Source: Sphingomonadales bacterium UBA7471 (GTDB lineage: Bacteria > Pseudomonadota > Alphaproteobacteria > Sphingomonadales > Sphingomonadaceae). From it: a DNA stretch of 38,135 nt. The position numbers were made by a program, and so were the translations under genes. This document shows, piece by piece, positions 8,156 through 16,197 of the stretch. Each line of letters begins with the position of its first letter. Within the stretch, counting starts at the first letter, position 1. The stretch covers positions 1-38,135 of the forward strand of contig DLOZ01000021.1 of the NCBI GenBank assembly GCA_002479765.1, given 5' to 3'. Below the pieces are notes generated by a model. It searched no databases, was not told the origin of the DNA, and worked only from the letters and a program-made list of their open reading frames with translations.

Positions 8156-8794
8156 CTAAACCAACAGCCCGCGCATAATCAGGTCGATGCTATGCTCGCG
8201 ATAAGCGTCGCGCATATTTTCGTTAAAATCGTCCTGATTATAACAATGGCGCAACACCAAGCGTGATGAATAAAATCGGTCAGCCGCGCCCGTCACGGTG
8301 AAGTAGAAAAACTGCGGATCAAGCTTGCGGAATTTGCCCGCCTTTACGCCTTCAGCGATCAGCGCGTCATACACCTTTGAAATAGGCTTCAGATACAGGT
8401 CCGCGATACGGGCCGCTTCAACCGGCGCGCTATCACGCACCATGCGCATCAACAGGCGGTTGAGATAGGGGAACGCATAATATGTGTCGATGACGGCACC
8501 GATGTGGATGCGCAATTTGTCTTCCGGCGGTATGTCTTTTGCGAGCAACGCACCAAGACTGAAGACAATATTGCCCATGTCGCGATCAAGCAGCGCCAGC
8601 ATCAAGCCGTTTTTGTTGCCGAAATAATATTTGACCAATGCACTGTTCAGACCTGCACGAAGCGACAGTTCCGATAGCGAAAGGTCGATGGTATCACCCT
8701 CCCGCATGATCTGGCTTGCCGCTTCGATAAGCTGGTCGCGCGCTTTTGCATTATCGCCCGCTTCATTCACCAGCCTTGGTCCCGTTGTGGCCAT
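8156..8794 (-). CDS. TetR family transcriptional regulator of the catabolic island
   Basis: A 212-residue TetR regulator. The N-terminal DNA-binding region is clear (ARDQLIEAASQIMREGD, then LSLSELSLRAGLNSALVKYYF and GNKNGLMLALL). The remaining ~150 residues form the helical ligand-binding and dimerisation domain and have several aromatic residues (YYAFPYLNRLL, FFYFTVTGAADRFY) suited to a hydrophobic or acyl-CoA effector. GGGGGAG lies five bases before the ATG. It is the last gene of the thiolase-SDR-crotonase unit. Inferred role: repressor acting at the 18-bp dyads at 6885, 11787 and 18268, released by an acyl-CoA pathway intermediate. Confidence 0.93.
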   Translation of the reverse strand: MATTGPRLVNEAGDNAKARDQLIEAASQIMREGDTIDLSLSELSLRAGLNSALVKYYFGNKNGLMLALLDRDMGNIVFSLGALLAKDIPPEDKLRIHIGAVIDTYYAFPYLNRLLMRMVRDSAPVEAARIADLYLKPISKVYDALIAEGVKAGKFRKLDPQFFYFTVTGAADRFYSSRLVLRHCYNQDDFNENMRDAYREHSIDLIMRGLLV

Positions 8795-8818
8795 TGCTAC
8801 TCCCCCGTTTACGTCGGG

Positions 8819-9691
8819 TTACTTATAAACAGGTTCATCCCACCATGGGAAGAAGTCCGGCATATCTGCGGAAACTTTATCGGGATAAACGGGCGGGCGC
8901 TTTTCAAGGAAGCTGGATATGCCTTCCTTTGCGTCGCCTGAGCGTGACCGGCGGTAAATCGCACGGCTGTCAATCTGGTGCGCGGCCATGGGATGTTCCG
9001 CAGCGGACAGCCGCCACAACATCGCCCGTGTGAGTGCAATCGACACTGGCGCGGTGTTGTCGGCGATTTCCCGGGCCAATGCCCGCGCGGCGTCCATCAA
9101 ATCTGCAGGCGCATGAATGGAACGCACCAGCCCACCCTGAAGTGCCTCCGCCGCGTTGAACACCCGGCCCGTCATGCACCATTCCAGCGCCTGTTGCATG
9201 CCCACCAGCCGCGGCAAGAACCAGCTTGAGGCAGCTTCCGGCACAATCCCGCGCCGCGCAAAAACAAAGCCAAAGCGCGCGGTGTCACTGGCCAAGCGGA
9301 AATCCATGGGCAGTTGCATGGTCGCGCCAATGCCGACCGCAGCGCCGTTGATGGCGCCAATGACAGGCTTTTTGCATTGGAAAATCCGCAGCGTTAACCG
9401 GCCACCGGAATCGCGCACACGTTCGTCGGAAAGCGTTTCGACTTCGGACCGGCTCGCGAACACGTCGCCACCACCCTCGGGTGTCAGATCGGCCCCTGCA
9501 CAAAATGCACGGTCACCCGAACCCGTTACGATGACGGCGCGCACCGCATCATCCGCATCCACCAAATCAAATGCCGCACACATTTCGCGCATCATCACAT
9601 TTGTAAACGCATTCATCTTTTCGGGACGATGCATCGTGATGGTCGCGATGCCATCTGCGACATCATACAGGATTTGGGTGAACGCAGTCAT
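8819..9691 (-). CDS. Enoyl-CoA hydratase/isomerase (crotonase) family protein
   Basis: A 290-residue crotonase-fold enzyme, slightly longer than the usual ~260. Oxyanion-hole elements are visible as FCAGADL and INGAAVGIGATMQLPMDF. The second acidic position is kept (GIVPEAASSW), but the glutamate normally found in the first segment (GG.E.A..CD) is replaced by GATMQLPMDF. That suggests a single-base isomerase, dehalogenase-like or hydrolase-like reaction rather than a standard hydratase. It acts on an acyl-CoA in the cytoplasm. It starts four bases after the SDR stop codon, so it is coupled to that gene, and is followed 24 bp later by the TetR regulator. The C-terminal 30 residues (PVYPDKVSADMPDFFPWWDEP) are typical of the acyl-CoA isomerase subgroup in actinobacteria and sphingomonads. 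Confidence 0.9.
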   Translation of the reverse strand: MTAFTQILYDVADGIATITMHRPEKMNAFTNVMMREMCAAFDLVDADDAVRAVIVTGSGDRAFCAGADLTPEGGGDVFASRSEVETLSDERVRDSGGRLTLRIFQCKKPVIGAINGAAVGIGATMQLPMDFRLASDTARFGFVFARRGIVPEAASSWFLPRLVGMQQALEWCMTGRVFNAAEALQGGLVRSIHAPADLMDAARALAREIADNTAPVSIALTRAMLWRLSAAEHPMAAHQIDSRAIYRRSRSGDAKEGISSFLEKRPPVYPDKVSADMPDFFPWWDEPVYK

Positions 9692-9695
9692 GCGA

Positions 9696-10478
9696 TCAAC
9701 GCGGTGCCATACGAATGGCGCCGTCGATGCGGACGTCTTCGCCGTTGAAATAGCCGCATTCGATCATGGTCATGGCGACCTGCGCGAACTCGTGCGGATG
9801 GCCGAGGCGTTTCGGGAATGGAACCGACGCCGCAAGCGCATCTTTCACCGCCTGAGGCGCGCCGTTCATCAATGGCGTGTTAAAGATGCCCGGCAGAATC
9901 GTGTTGACGCGAATGCCTTCGCTCATCAGGTCGCGTGCGATTGGCAAGGTCATGCCGACAACGCCGCCCTTTGATGCGGAATAGGCTGCTTGGCCCATCT
10001 GGCCGTCTTCAGCGGCAACAGAGGCGGTGTTGACCATCGCGCCGCGTTCGCCATCTTCCATAGGCTCAAGCGTCAACATGCCAGCCGCAGACTTGGCGAT
10101 GCAGCGGAACGTGCCGACCAAGTTGATCTGGATGATGCGGTCAAAGGCATCGAGCGGGAAATGCTTGATCGATCCGTCTTCCTTCGAACGGCTTGCGGTC
10201 TTTGCCGCGTTACCTGTGCCGGCACAGTTGACCAAAATGCGTTCCTGACCATGCGCAGCACGCGCCTTGGCGAAACCGGCATCGACGCTTTCATCGCTGG
10301 TCACATTGACGTTGCAAAATACACCGCCGATTTCGGCTGCAAGTGCCTCGCCCTTGTCGGCCTGCAAATCAAAGATGGCGACCTTCACACCCTTTGCGGC
10401 CAGCGCGCGGGCGGTTGCCTCACCAAGGCCCGATGCGCCGCCGGTGACGACTGCTGCGACTGTTGAATCCAGTTTCAT
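9696..10478 (-). CDS. SDR family oxidoreductase, 3-hydroxyacyl-CoA dehydrogenase type II-like
   Basis: A 260-residue short-chain dehydrogenase. It has the dinucleotide-binding VTGGASGLGEA, FDLQ after the second strand (an acidic residue favouring NAD), LVNCAG, the catalytic serine in MVNTASVAAEDG, and YSASKGG (YxxxK). IRVNTILPGIFNTPLM and the C-terminal NGEDVRIDGAIRM resemble the HSD10/3-hydroxyacyl-CoA dehydrogenase type II group, which oxidises 3-hydroxyacyl-CoA and also hydroxysteroids. CAGGAG lies seven bases before the ATG. It sits between the thiolase and the crotonase, so it can supply the third step of a beta-oxidation cycle. The 116-bp gap to the thiolase holds a palindromic repeat. 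Confidence 0.93.
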   Translation of the reverse strand: MKLDSTVAAVVTGGASGLGEATARALAAKGVKVAIFDLQADKGEALAAEIGGVFCNVNVTSDESVDAGFAKARAAHGQERILVNCAGTGNAAKTASRSKEDGSIKHFPLDAFDRIIQINLVGTFRCIAKSAAGMLTLEPMEDGERGAMVNTASVAAEDGQMGQAAYSASKGGVVGMTLPIARDLMSEGIRVNTILPGIFNTPLMNGAPQAVKDALAASVPFPKRLGHPHEFAQVAMTMIECGYFNGEDVRIDGAIRMAPR

Positions 10479-10500
10479 AAATACTCCTGATCGTTTTAAC

Positions 10501-10576
10501 CGTCATGCTGAACTTGTTTCAGCATCTTACTTTTTGACGGTGGAAATTAAGACCCTGAAACAAGTTCAGGGTGACG
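10501..10576. repeat. Palindromic intergenic repeat, family A, copy 1
   Basis: A 76-bp unit made of two hairpins: TGCTGAA-CTTGT-TTCAGCA near its left end and CCCTGAA-ACAAG-TTCAGGG near its right end. It is bounded by CGTCA and TGACG, which are themselves complementary. The left and right arms differ at the third to fifth positions (ATGC against ACCC). The copy at 11854-11928 has the same arms in the reverse orientation. It lies between the thiolase and SDR genes and could act as an attenuating or RNA-stabilising structure in the transcript. Confidence 0.9.
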
Positions 10577-10594
10577 GTGATGGATGACTAATCG

Positions 10595-11764
10595 TTATAC
10601 CCGCTCAATGATCGTGACGTTGGCCTGACCGCCGCCTTCACACATCGTCTGCAAACCATATTTGCCGCCACGTGCTTCAAGCGCATTCAGCAAGGTCGCC
10701 ATCAGCTTCGTGCCCGATGCGCCGAGCGGATGGCCCAATGCGATCGCGCCACCATGAACGTTGATTTTCGAACGATCGCCGCCGGTGTGCTTCAACCAAG
10801 CGAGTGGCACAGGTGCGAACGCTTCGTTCACTTCATACAGGTCAATGTCCGACATTTTCATGCCCGAACGCTGGAACGCACGGTCGGTTGCGAACAAAGG
10901 CTCTTCCAACATGATGACGGGGTCACCAGCGGTCACGGTCAAATTGACGATGCGCGCACGCGGGGTGAGGCCATGTTCTTTCAGCGCCTTTTCCGACACG
11001 ATCAGAACCGCCGAAGCACCGTCACAAATCTGGCTGGCATTCGCAGCCGTGATGGAACCGCCTTCTTGAAGCAGCTTTACGCCGGACAGGCTTTCAAAGG
11101 TTGCATCATAGCGGATGCCTTCATCGCTATTGTGGATGATCTTGCCTTCAGGCGTATCGACTTCGATGCCGACGATTTCATTGGCAAAGGCGCCACTTTG
11201 CGTCGCAGCGATAGCTTTCTGGTGCGATTCCAGCGCGAATTGGTCAAGGTCTTCGCGGGTAAAACCATGCTTCTTCACGAGCATTTCAGCGCCCATGAAC
11301 TGACTGAACATGATGCCGGGATAGGCTTCTTCCAACCGTGGGCTCTTATAGGTGCCCATGCCTTCTTTCTTGAACAGCATCGACGTCGATCCCATGGGGA
11401 CACGCGTCATACTTTCGATACCGGCGGCCAACACAATGTCCTGCGTGCCCGACATGACGCCTTGCGCCGCGAACATCATCGATTGCTGCGATGATCCGCA
11501 CTGGCGGTCGATGCTGACCGATGGGATTGAATTGGGCAGACGCGATGCGAGAACGATATTGCGACCGACATCGCCCGCTTGTTCGCCGCCTTGCATGACG
11601 CAGCCCATGATGACGTCTTCAATCGCAGCAGGATCAAAATCATTACGGTCGGCAATGGAATCGAGCACGGCAGCGCCCAAATCGACGGGGTGAACGCCCG
11701 CCAGCTTACCACCGCGGCGGCCACCAGCGGTACGAACCGCATCCACAATATAAGCGTCTGCCAT
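10595..11764 (-). CDS. Thiolase family protein (acetyl-CoA C-acyltransferase)
   Basis: A 389-residue standard thiolase that cleaves 3-ketoacyl-CoA with CoA in the last step of beta-oxidation (or condenses acyl-CoAs). All catalytic elements are seen: the nucleophile Cys89 in SIDRQCGSSQQSM, the NEAFAPVPLAW loop, the histidine in NVHGGAIALGHPLGASG, and the second cysteine in TMCEGGGQANV. The ATG at 11764 has an AGGAGAG site directly upstream; the longer frame from 11785 is rejected. An 18-bp operator lies 22 bp before the start. It heads a unit with SDR, crotonase and TetR downstream and is flanked on both sides by inverted copies of repeat family A. Confidence 0.96.
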   Translation of the reverse strand: MADAYIVDAVRTAGGRRGGKLAGVHPVDLGAAVLDSIADRNDFDPAAIEDVIMGCVMQGGEQAGDVGRNIVLASRLPNSIPSVSIDRQCGSSQQSMMFAAQGVMSGTQDIVLAAGIESMTRVPMGSTSMLFKKEGMGTYKSPRLEEAYPGIMFSQFMGAEMLVKKHGFTREDLDQFALESHQKAIAATQSGAFANEIVGIEVDTPEGKIIHNSDEGIRYDATFESLSGVKLLQEGGSITAANASQICDGASAVLIVSEKALKEHGLTPRARIVNLTVTAGDPVIMLEEPLFATDRAFQRSGMKMSDIDLYEVNEAFAPVPLAWLKHTGGDRSKINVHGGAIALGHPLGASGTKLMATLLNALEARGGKYGLQTMCEGGGQANVTIIERV

Positions 11765-11786
11765 TTTCTCTCTCCTGTTGTTCAAA

Positions 11787-11804
11787 TTTAATCAGACGAT
11801 TAAA
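11787..11804. promoter_or_regulatory. Candidate TetR operator before the thiolase-SDR-crotonase-TetR unit
   Basis: TTTAAT-CAGACG-ATTAAA, an inverted repeat with perfect 6-bp arms; on the minus strand the inner bases extend it towards TTTAATCG. It is 22 bp upstream of the thiolase ATG. A TTGACT -35-like box (11824-11819, minus strand) lies 14 bp upstream of it, so the repeat covers the expected -10 and start region. Because the TetR gene is the last gene of this unit, binding here would give autoregulation. Confidence 0.65.
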
Positions 11805-11853
11805 CTTTGGAAGGGGAGAGTCAAGTGCGATTGGCTGTGGTGTCTTAAGCAAT

Positions 11854-11928
11854 CGTCACCCTGAACTTGTTTCAGGGTCTTACTTCGTGCGTTCCAAAGT
11901 AAGATGCTGAAACAAGTTCAGCATGACG
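11854..11928. repeat. Palindromic intergenic repeat, family A, copy 2 (inverted relative to copy 1)
   Basis: A 75-bp unit that begins CGTCACCCTGAAC and ends TTCAGCATGACG, that is, the reverse complement order of the copy at 10501-10576. The arms match copy 1 closely while about 20 central bases differ. It contains the same two 7-bp-stem hairpins. It sits between the aldehyde dehydrogenase stop and the thiolase operator. The two copies therefore form a long inverted repeat around the thiolase gene. Confidence 0.9.
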
Positions 11929-11946
11929 ACGCCTGGAATATAGACT

Positions 11947-13368
11947 TTAAGCCGCTTCGCGGGCGATTGTGATCACTTGCGGATAGGTGAACTCTAACAA
12001 GCCTTCTTCGCCCAATTCCGCGCCAAAGCCGGACTGCTTATGTCCGGCAAATGGTGCATTGGGGGCAAGGTGCATGGATTCGTTGATCCACACGGTGCCG
12101 GTTTCCAGCTGCTCGGCCACTTCGACCGCAGCTTCGGGATTGCTGGTCCAGATCGAACCGGCAAGGCCGTAATCTGATGCATTCGCGCGGCTGATGACTT
12201 CGTTGATGGTCGAAAACTTCATCAATGGCATCACGGGACCGAACTGTTCTTCGGCCACAATCCGCGCATCTTCGGGCGGGTTGTCGAGCACCGTTACAGG
12301 CACGAAATAGCCGGGGATGGATGGGTCGTGGTCGCCGCCGGCAAGGAATTTATAGCCCTTGTCCTTGGCATCCTGAATGAGTTCAAGCACGCGCTTATAT
12401 TGCGGCTTGTTCTGAATGGGGCCAATCGCCGTGCCCTGTTCGGCGCCATCGCCAACCTTGACCGCTTTGGCATAAGCCGCAATCGCGCCCGACAATTCGT
12501 CGTAAATATCTTCGTGAATGTAGATACGCTTGGCCGCGATGCAGACTTGGCCTGCATTGTAGAAGCTTGCCCAAAACAGCTTTTCAGCCACCTTGGATAC
12601 GTCAGCATCGGGCAAAACAATCGCTGCGTCATTGCCGCCCAGTTCAAGCGTAATGCGTTTCAGATCCTTCGACGCCGATTCCATCACGCGCTTGCCCGTG
12701 GCCGTCGAACCGGTGAAGGTAATCTTGTCGATATCAGGGTGCGAGGTCAGCAATGGGCCCAACGCGTCGCCACCGGTGATGATGTTCAAAACGCCGGGTG
12801 GGAATATGCCCGCAACCAGTTCCGCGAGGCGCAAGGTCGCCAGCGGCGTGAATGGCGAAGGCTTCAGCACCATCGTGCAACCCGACAAAAGCGCCGGGAC
12901 AATTTTCTGGATCGCCATCAATACCGGGAAATTCCATGGCACGATGCCACCAACCACGCCCACGGGAACGCGGCGCGTGCGGCTAAGGCGCTTGTCGCTG
13001 TCTTCCGTAATTTTCTCTTCAAGGTTCAACATCGGCAATGCGCGCGTCATACCAACGCAACCGGCAATCTCGCTGCCCGCCTGCATATGTGGTTTGCCCT
13101 GTTCAGACGTCAGCAAGCGCATCAGCTCATCACTGTTGGCTTTGATGACATCGGCCATTTTGGCGAACAAAGCGCGGCGTTCTTCAACGCTGGTTTTCTT
13201 CCACGTCTGGAATGCGGCGCGTGCGGCGGCAACGGCCTTGTCGAGATCTGCCTGACCACAATCAGGCACTTGGCCAATGACCTGCTCGGTCGCGGGGTTT
13301 ACGACATCAATCCATTTGCCGTTATCCACCAGTTCGCCGTTGATCAGATTCTTATATTGCGTGGTCAT
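11947..13368 (-). CDS. NAD(P)-dependent aldehyde dehydrogenase
   Basis: A 473-residue aldehyde dehydrogenase, full length. It has GIVPWNFPVLMAIQKIVPAL with the substrate-side Asn in PWNFP, KPSPFTPLATLRLAEL, TFTGSTATGKRVM for cofactor binding, Glu242 in LELGGND, the nucleophile Cys276 in NAGQVCIAAKRIY, and EEQFGPVMPLM near the C-terminus. It oxidises an aldehyde to a carboxylate. Lying 18 bp after the P450 gene and in one unit with the acyl-CoA ligase, it is a natural second step: P450 hydroxylation to alcohol or aldehyde, oxidation to the acid, then CoA activation. No alcohol dehydrogenase other than the SDR is nearby. The substrate is unknown. Confidence 0.95.
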   Translation of the reverse strand: MTTQYKNLINGELVDNGKWIDVVNPATEQVIGQVPDCGQADLDKAVAAARAAFQTWKKTSVEERRALFAKMADVIKANSDELMRLLTSEQGKPHMQAGSEIAGCVGMTRALPMLNLEEKITEDSDKRLSRTRRVPVGVVGGIVPWNFPVLMAIQKIVPALLSGCTMVLKPSPFTPLATLRLAELVAGIFPPGVLNIITGGDALGPLLTSHPDIDKITFTGSTATGKRVMESASKDLKRITLELGGNDAAIVLPDADVSKVAEKLFWASFYNAGQVCIAAKRIYIHEDIYDELSGAIAAYAKAVKVGDGAEQGTAIGPIQNKPQYKRVLELIQDAKDKGYKFLAGGDHDPSIPGYFVPVTVLDNPPEDARIVAEEQFGPVMPLMKFSTINEVISRANASDYGLAGSIWTSNPEAAVEVAEQLETGTVWINESMHLAPNAPFAGHKQSGFGAELGEEGLLEFTYPQVITIAREAA

Positions 13369-13386
13369 TAGAGTATCCTCTTTCGT

Positions 13387-14673
13387 TCAAGCTGCCACAA
13401 ATCGCAGCGGTAAAGTTTTGGGGCCGCCCACAAACGTCGATTGCGATCGTTTGGGTTCGCCAGCCAGTTCAACCGAATCTACACGGTCAAGCAGTTCCTC
13501 GAATAATATCTTCATCTCTAGCCGCGCCAGATGCAAGCCCAGACATTGATGCGCGCCGGATCCAAAGGAAATATGCCGGTTGGGACTGCGCCCCGCATCA
13601 AACCGTTCCGGGTCAGGGAACACGGATTCGTCATAATTGCCAGAGACATAGCACAGCATCAGCCAATCGCCCGCTTTCATCGGCACGCCGCCGACTTCCG
13701 TGTCGACGCCGACCGTGCGCATGAAGTGCTGGACCGGTGTGGTCCAGCGTATTGCTTCTTCAATCAGACTGGGAAGTAAGGAGCGATCTGCCTTCACTTT
13801 CGCAAACTGCGCCGGGTCCTGTGCCAAGGCCCACATCGCGCCAGCGGTCGACGCCGAGGTGGTGTCATGCCCTGCCGTCGCAACGATCGTGTAATAGCCC
13901 GCGCTTTCATAGTCAGGGATCGGCATGCCATCGATGGTTCCGGTGGCGATAATCGTTGCCAGATCGTTGCGCGGATTAGCACGGCGGTCCTGCGCCAATG
14001 CTTCAAAATAGGCGTTAAAATCAGCGACCGTCTGCGCCATAAGCGCGGTCGCTTCTTGCGGCGAGATATTGGCCGCGCGCATCCGGTTCAAATCCGGATC
14101 CTGCCCGCCGAACAGTTCCTGCGTCAGCTTCAGCATCAACGGCTCGTCGCTTTCTGGAACGCCAAGCAATTCCATCACGACATGCAAGGGATACATCGCC
14201 GCCACGTCGCGTGCAAAATCACATGTTCCGTCCATAGACAGCATCTTGTCGATGGCCGATTTCGCGATCGCGCGAATATTGCTTTCTATCGTCTTGAGAT
14301 TTGCCGGCATGAACCAATCCTGCGTCAGCCGCCGGTATTTGGGATGCTCGGGCGCGTCCATTTGTACCAGCGACTTCACCAGATGCGGGCTGCCCTTCAT
14401 CAAATGCGCCACAAACATTTCGGCCATCAATGGCGCAACAACGACTGTCGCGGGGTTATTCAGAAAGGTCGCATTGTCCTTGCTGATCTTCAATATATCG
14501 GCATGGCGGGTGATGACCCAAAATGGTCGATAGCCCGGTATTTCAGCAAGAGCGATGGGGGAATCCCGGCGAAGTGTGGCGAATGTATCCAGCAACGCGC
14601 GCCAATTCCCATATACAACCGGATCGACGATATGCGCCGCAAGCTCCGGTGCAATCTTGGGAATGGCGGTCAT
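13387..14673 (-). CDS. Cytochrome P450
   Basis: A soluble bacterial P450 of 428 residues. The I-helix AGHDTTSAS (residues 267-275) carries the acid-alcohol pair for oxygen activation. The K-helix ExxR is E306-R309 (EEAIRW). The heme-binding loop is ISFGSGAHQCLGLHLARLE with ligand Cys377. No membrane anchor is seen. The class I layout would need a ferredoxin and reductase, and neither is encoded in this window. It overlaps the upstream acyl-CoA ligase gene by four bases (ATGA at 14673-14670), fixing the start and showing coupling. The context suggests hydroxylation of a terpenoid, steroid or alkyl substrate before CoA activation; the subfamily cannot be named from memory with confidence. Confidence 0.95.
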   Translation of the reverse strand: MTAIPKIAPELAAHIVDPVVYGNWRALLDTFATLRRDSPIALAEIPGYRPFWVITRHADILKISKDNATFLNNPATVVVAPLMAEMFVAHLMKGSPHLVKSLVQMDAPEHPKYRRLTQDWFMPANLKTIESNIRAIAKSAIDKMLSMDGTCDFARDVAAMYPLHVVMELLGVPESDEPLMLKLTQELFGGQDPDLNRMRAANISPQEATALMAQTVADFNAYFEALAQDRRANPRNDLATIIATGTIDGMPIPDYESAGYYTIVATAGHDTTSASTAGAMWALAQDPAQFAKVKADRSLLPSLIEEAIRWTTPVQHFMRTVGVDTEVGGVPMKAGDWLMLCYVSGNYDESVFPDPERFDAGRSPNRHISFGSGAHQCLGLHLARLEMKILFEELLDRVDSVELAGEPKRSQSTFVGGPKTLPLRFVAA

Positions 14674-16196
14674 GCTTTTTGCTTTGCCCAATATTCATCG
14701 CGCAGCAGGCGCTTGTATAATTTGCCGGTATCGTGGCGGGGAAGCTCTTCGCGGAAATCGATACGGCGCGGAATTTTGACACCCGACAGCTTTTCGCGCG
14801 CATAAGCGGTCAGTTCATCACGCAAGTCATCACCGGCGTCCGCCATATCGAGCGGTTGCACCACGGCGATCACCTCTTCGCCCATTTCGTCATGCGGGCC
14901 ACCGATAACAGCCACGTCGCGGACGCGCGGGTGGGTTACCAGATGGTTTTCAATCTCCTGCGGGTAGATATTCACCCCGCCCGAAATGATCATGAAGCTT
15001 TTGCGGTCAGTGAGGTAGAGATAGCCCTCTTCATCCAGCCGGCCGACGTCGCCCAACGTTGTCCAACCATGTTTATTGGTCGCACTTTTGGTTTTTTCGG
15101 GGTCATTATGGTAGCTGAAGGACGCAGCGCTCTCGAAGAATACGGTGCCTTCTTCGCCCACGGGAACATCATCGCCGTCTTCGTCGCATATATGCATGAT
15201 GGCGTTCAATGGCCGTCCAACCGAGCCCTTATGCGTCAGCCATTCTTCGCTGGAGATAAAGGTAATCCCCTGGCCTTCCGTCCCCGCATAATATTCGCGG
15301 ATGACGGGGCCCCACCAATTTATCATCGCTTCCTTTATGGGAATGGGGCACGGCGCAGCAGCGTGCACCGCGGTATCAAGGCTCGACACATCATAGGCGT
15401 TGCGGACCTCTTCGGGCAGCTTCAACATGCGCGCAAAATGCGTTGGCACCCATTGGCTGGCGCTGATCTTATATTTCTGAATGGCCGCCAGCGCCGCTTC
15501 GGGATCGAATTTCTCCATAACAACCACGGTGCCGCCCAGCCGGTGGACCGCCGCACACCACCGCAGCGGTGCCGCATGATAGAGCGGCGCTGGTGACAGA
15601 TAGATGCTGTCGCCCGAAAATTTGAACGCCATCGCGGCAAGGCCGGACAATGCATTTGGTCCCGCAATGTCCGGATCATCGGGCAAGGGGAAACGTACGC
15701 CCTTGGGCTGACCGGTCGTCCCTGAACTATACAACATGTCGGTGCCAGCACGTTCATCGGCGATGGGCGAAGTGGGCTGTTTCGCAACTGCGGCTGCATA
15801 ATTTTCCCAGCCGGCATGTTCCCCGCCGAGAATGAACCGCTTTACAGGACTTTGCAGCTGGTCAAGCGTCGCACCCAAATAGGGTGAAGCAAACAGCGCC
15901 TTTGACCCGCTATCGTTCAAGATATAGTCGATTTCCGACGCCGTCAGACGGCAACTGATCGCGACATAAATCAGCCCGGCGCGCTGCGCACCCCAGACAA
16001 GATCAAAAAACTCGGCGCGGTTTTCCAAACAGAACGCGACCGTGTCGCCATGTTGCAGCCCCAGGCTGCGGAACAGATGCGCGCACTGGTTGGAACGTTC
16101 ATCAAGCTGCTTGTACGTTATCGTCTCACCCGACCCCGCCATGATGACGGCAGGTTTATCAGGGAAAGCCCGTGCGTGAACGGCGGGGTGGCCCAT
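14670..16196 (-). CDS. AMP-dependent acyl-CoA synthetase/ligase
   Basis: A 508-residue ANL-superfamily ligase that makes acyl-CoA from a carboxylic acid with ATP via an acyl-AMP. Seen: the phosphate loop LYSSGTTGQPKGV (about residues 155-167), YYAGTEGQGITFI, the hinge region TLGDVGRLDEEGYLYLTDR, SGGVNIYPQEIEN, and the C-terminal DTGKLYKRLLR with the catalytic lysine. The start MGHPAVHARAF at 16196 lies one base after the crotonase stop codon. The frame continues upstream to 16337, but those residues overlap the crotonase gene and have no family counterpart. It is translationally coupled to the P450 downstream. Similar ligases in steroid and terpenoid clusters activate ring or side-chain acids. 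Confidence 0.95.
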   Translation of the reverse strand: MGHPAVHARAFPDKPAVIMAGSGETITYKQLDERSNQCAHLFRSLGLQHGDTVAFCLENRAEFFDLVWGAQRAGLIYVAISCRLTASEIDYILNDSGSKALFASPYLGATLDQLQSPVKRFILGGEHAGWENYAAAVAKQPTSPIADERAGTDMLYSSGTTGQPKGVRFPLPDDPDIAGPNALSGLAAMAFKFSGDSIYLSPAPLYHAAPLRWCAAVHRLGGTVVVMEKFDPEAALAAIQKYKISASQWVPTHFARMLKLPEEVRNAYDVSSLDTAVHAAAPCPIPIKEAMINWWGPVIREYYAGTEGQGITFISSEEWLTHKGSVGRPLNAIMHICDEDGDDVPVGEEGTVFFESAASFSYHNDPEKTKSATNKHGWTTLGDVGRLDEEGYLYLTDRKSFMIISGGVNIYPQEIENHLVTHPRVRDVAVIGGPHDEMGEEVIAVVQPLDMADAGDDLRDELTAYAREKLSGVKIPRRIDFREELPRHDTGKLYKRLLRDEYWAKQKA

Positions 16197-16197
16197 A

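Noticed and set aside
12328..13371. A 347-codon plus-strand frame opposite the aldehyde dehydrogenase
   Set aside because: Antisense shadow of an intact gene; composition rich in His and Arg without any family pattern.
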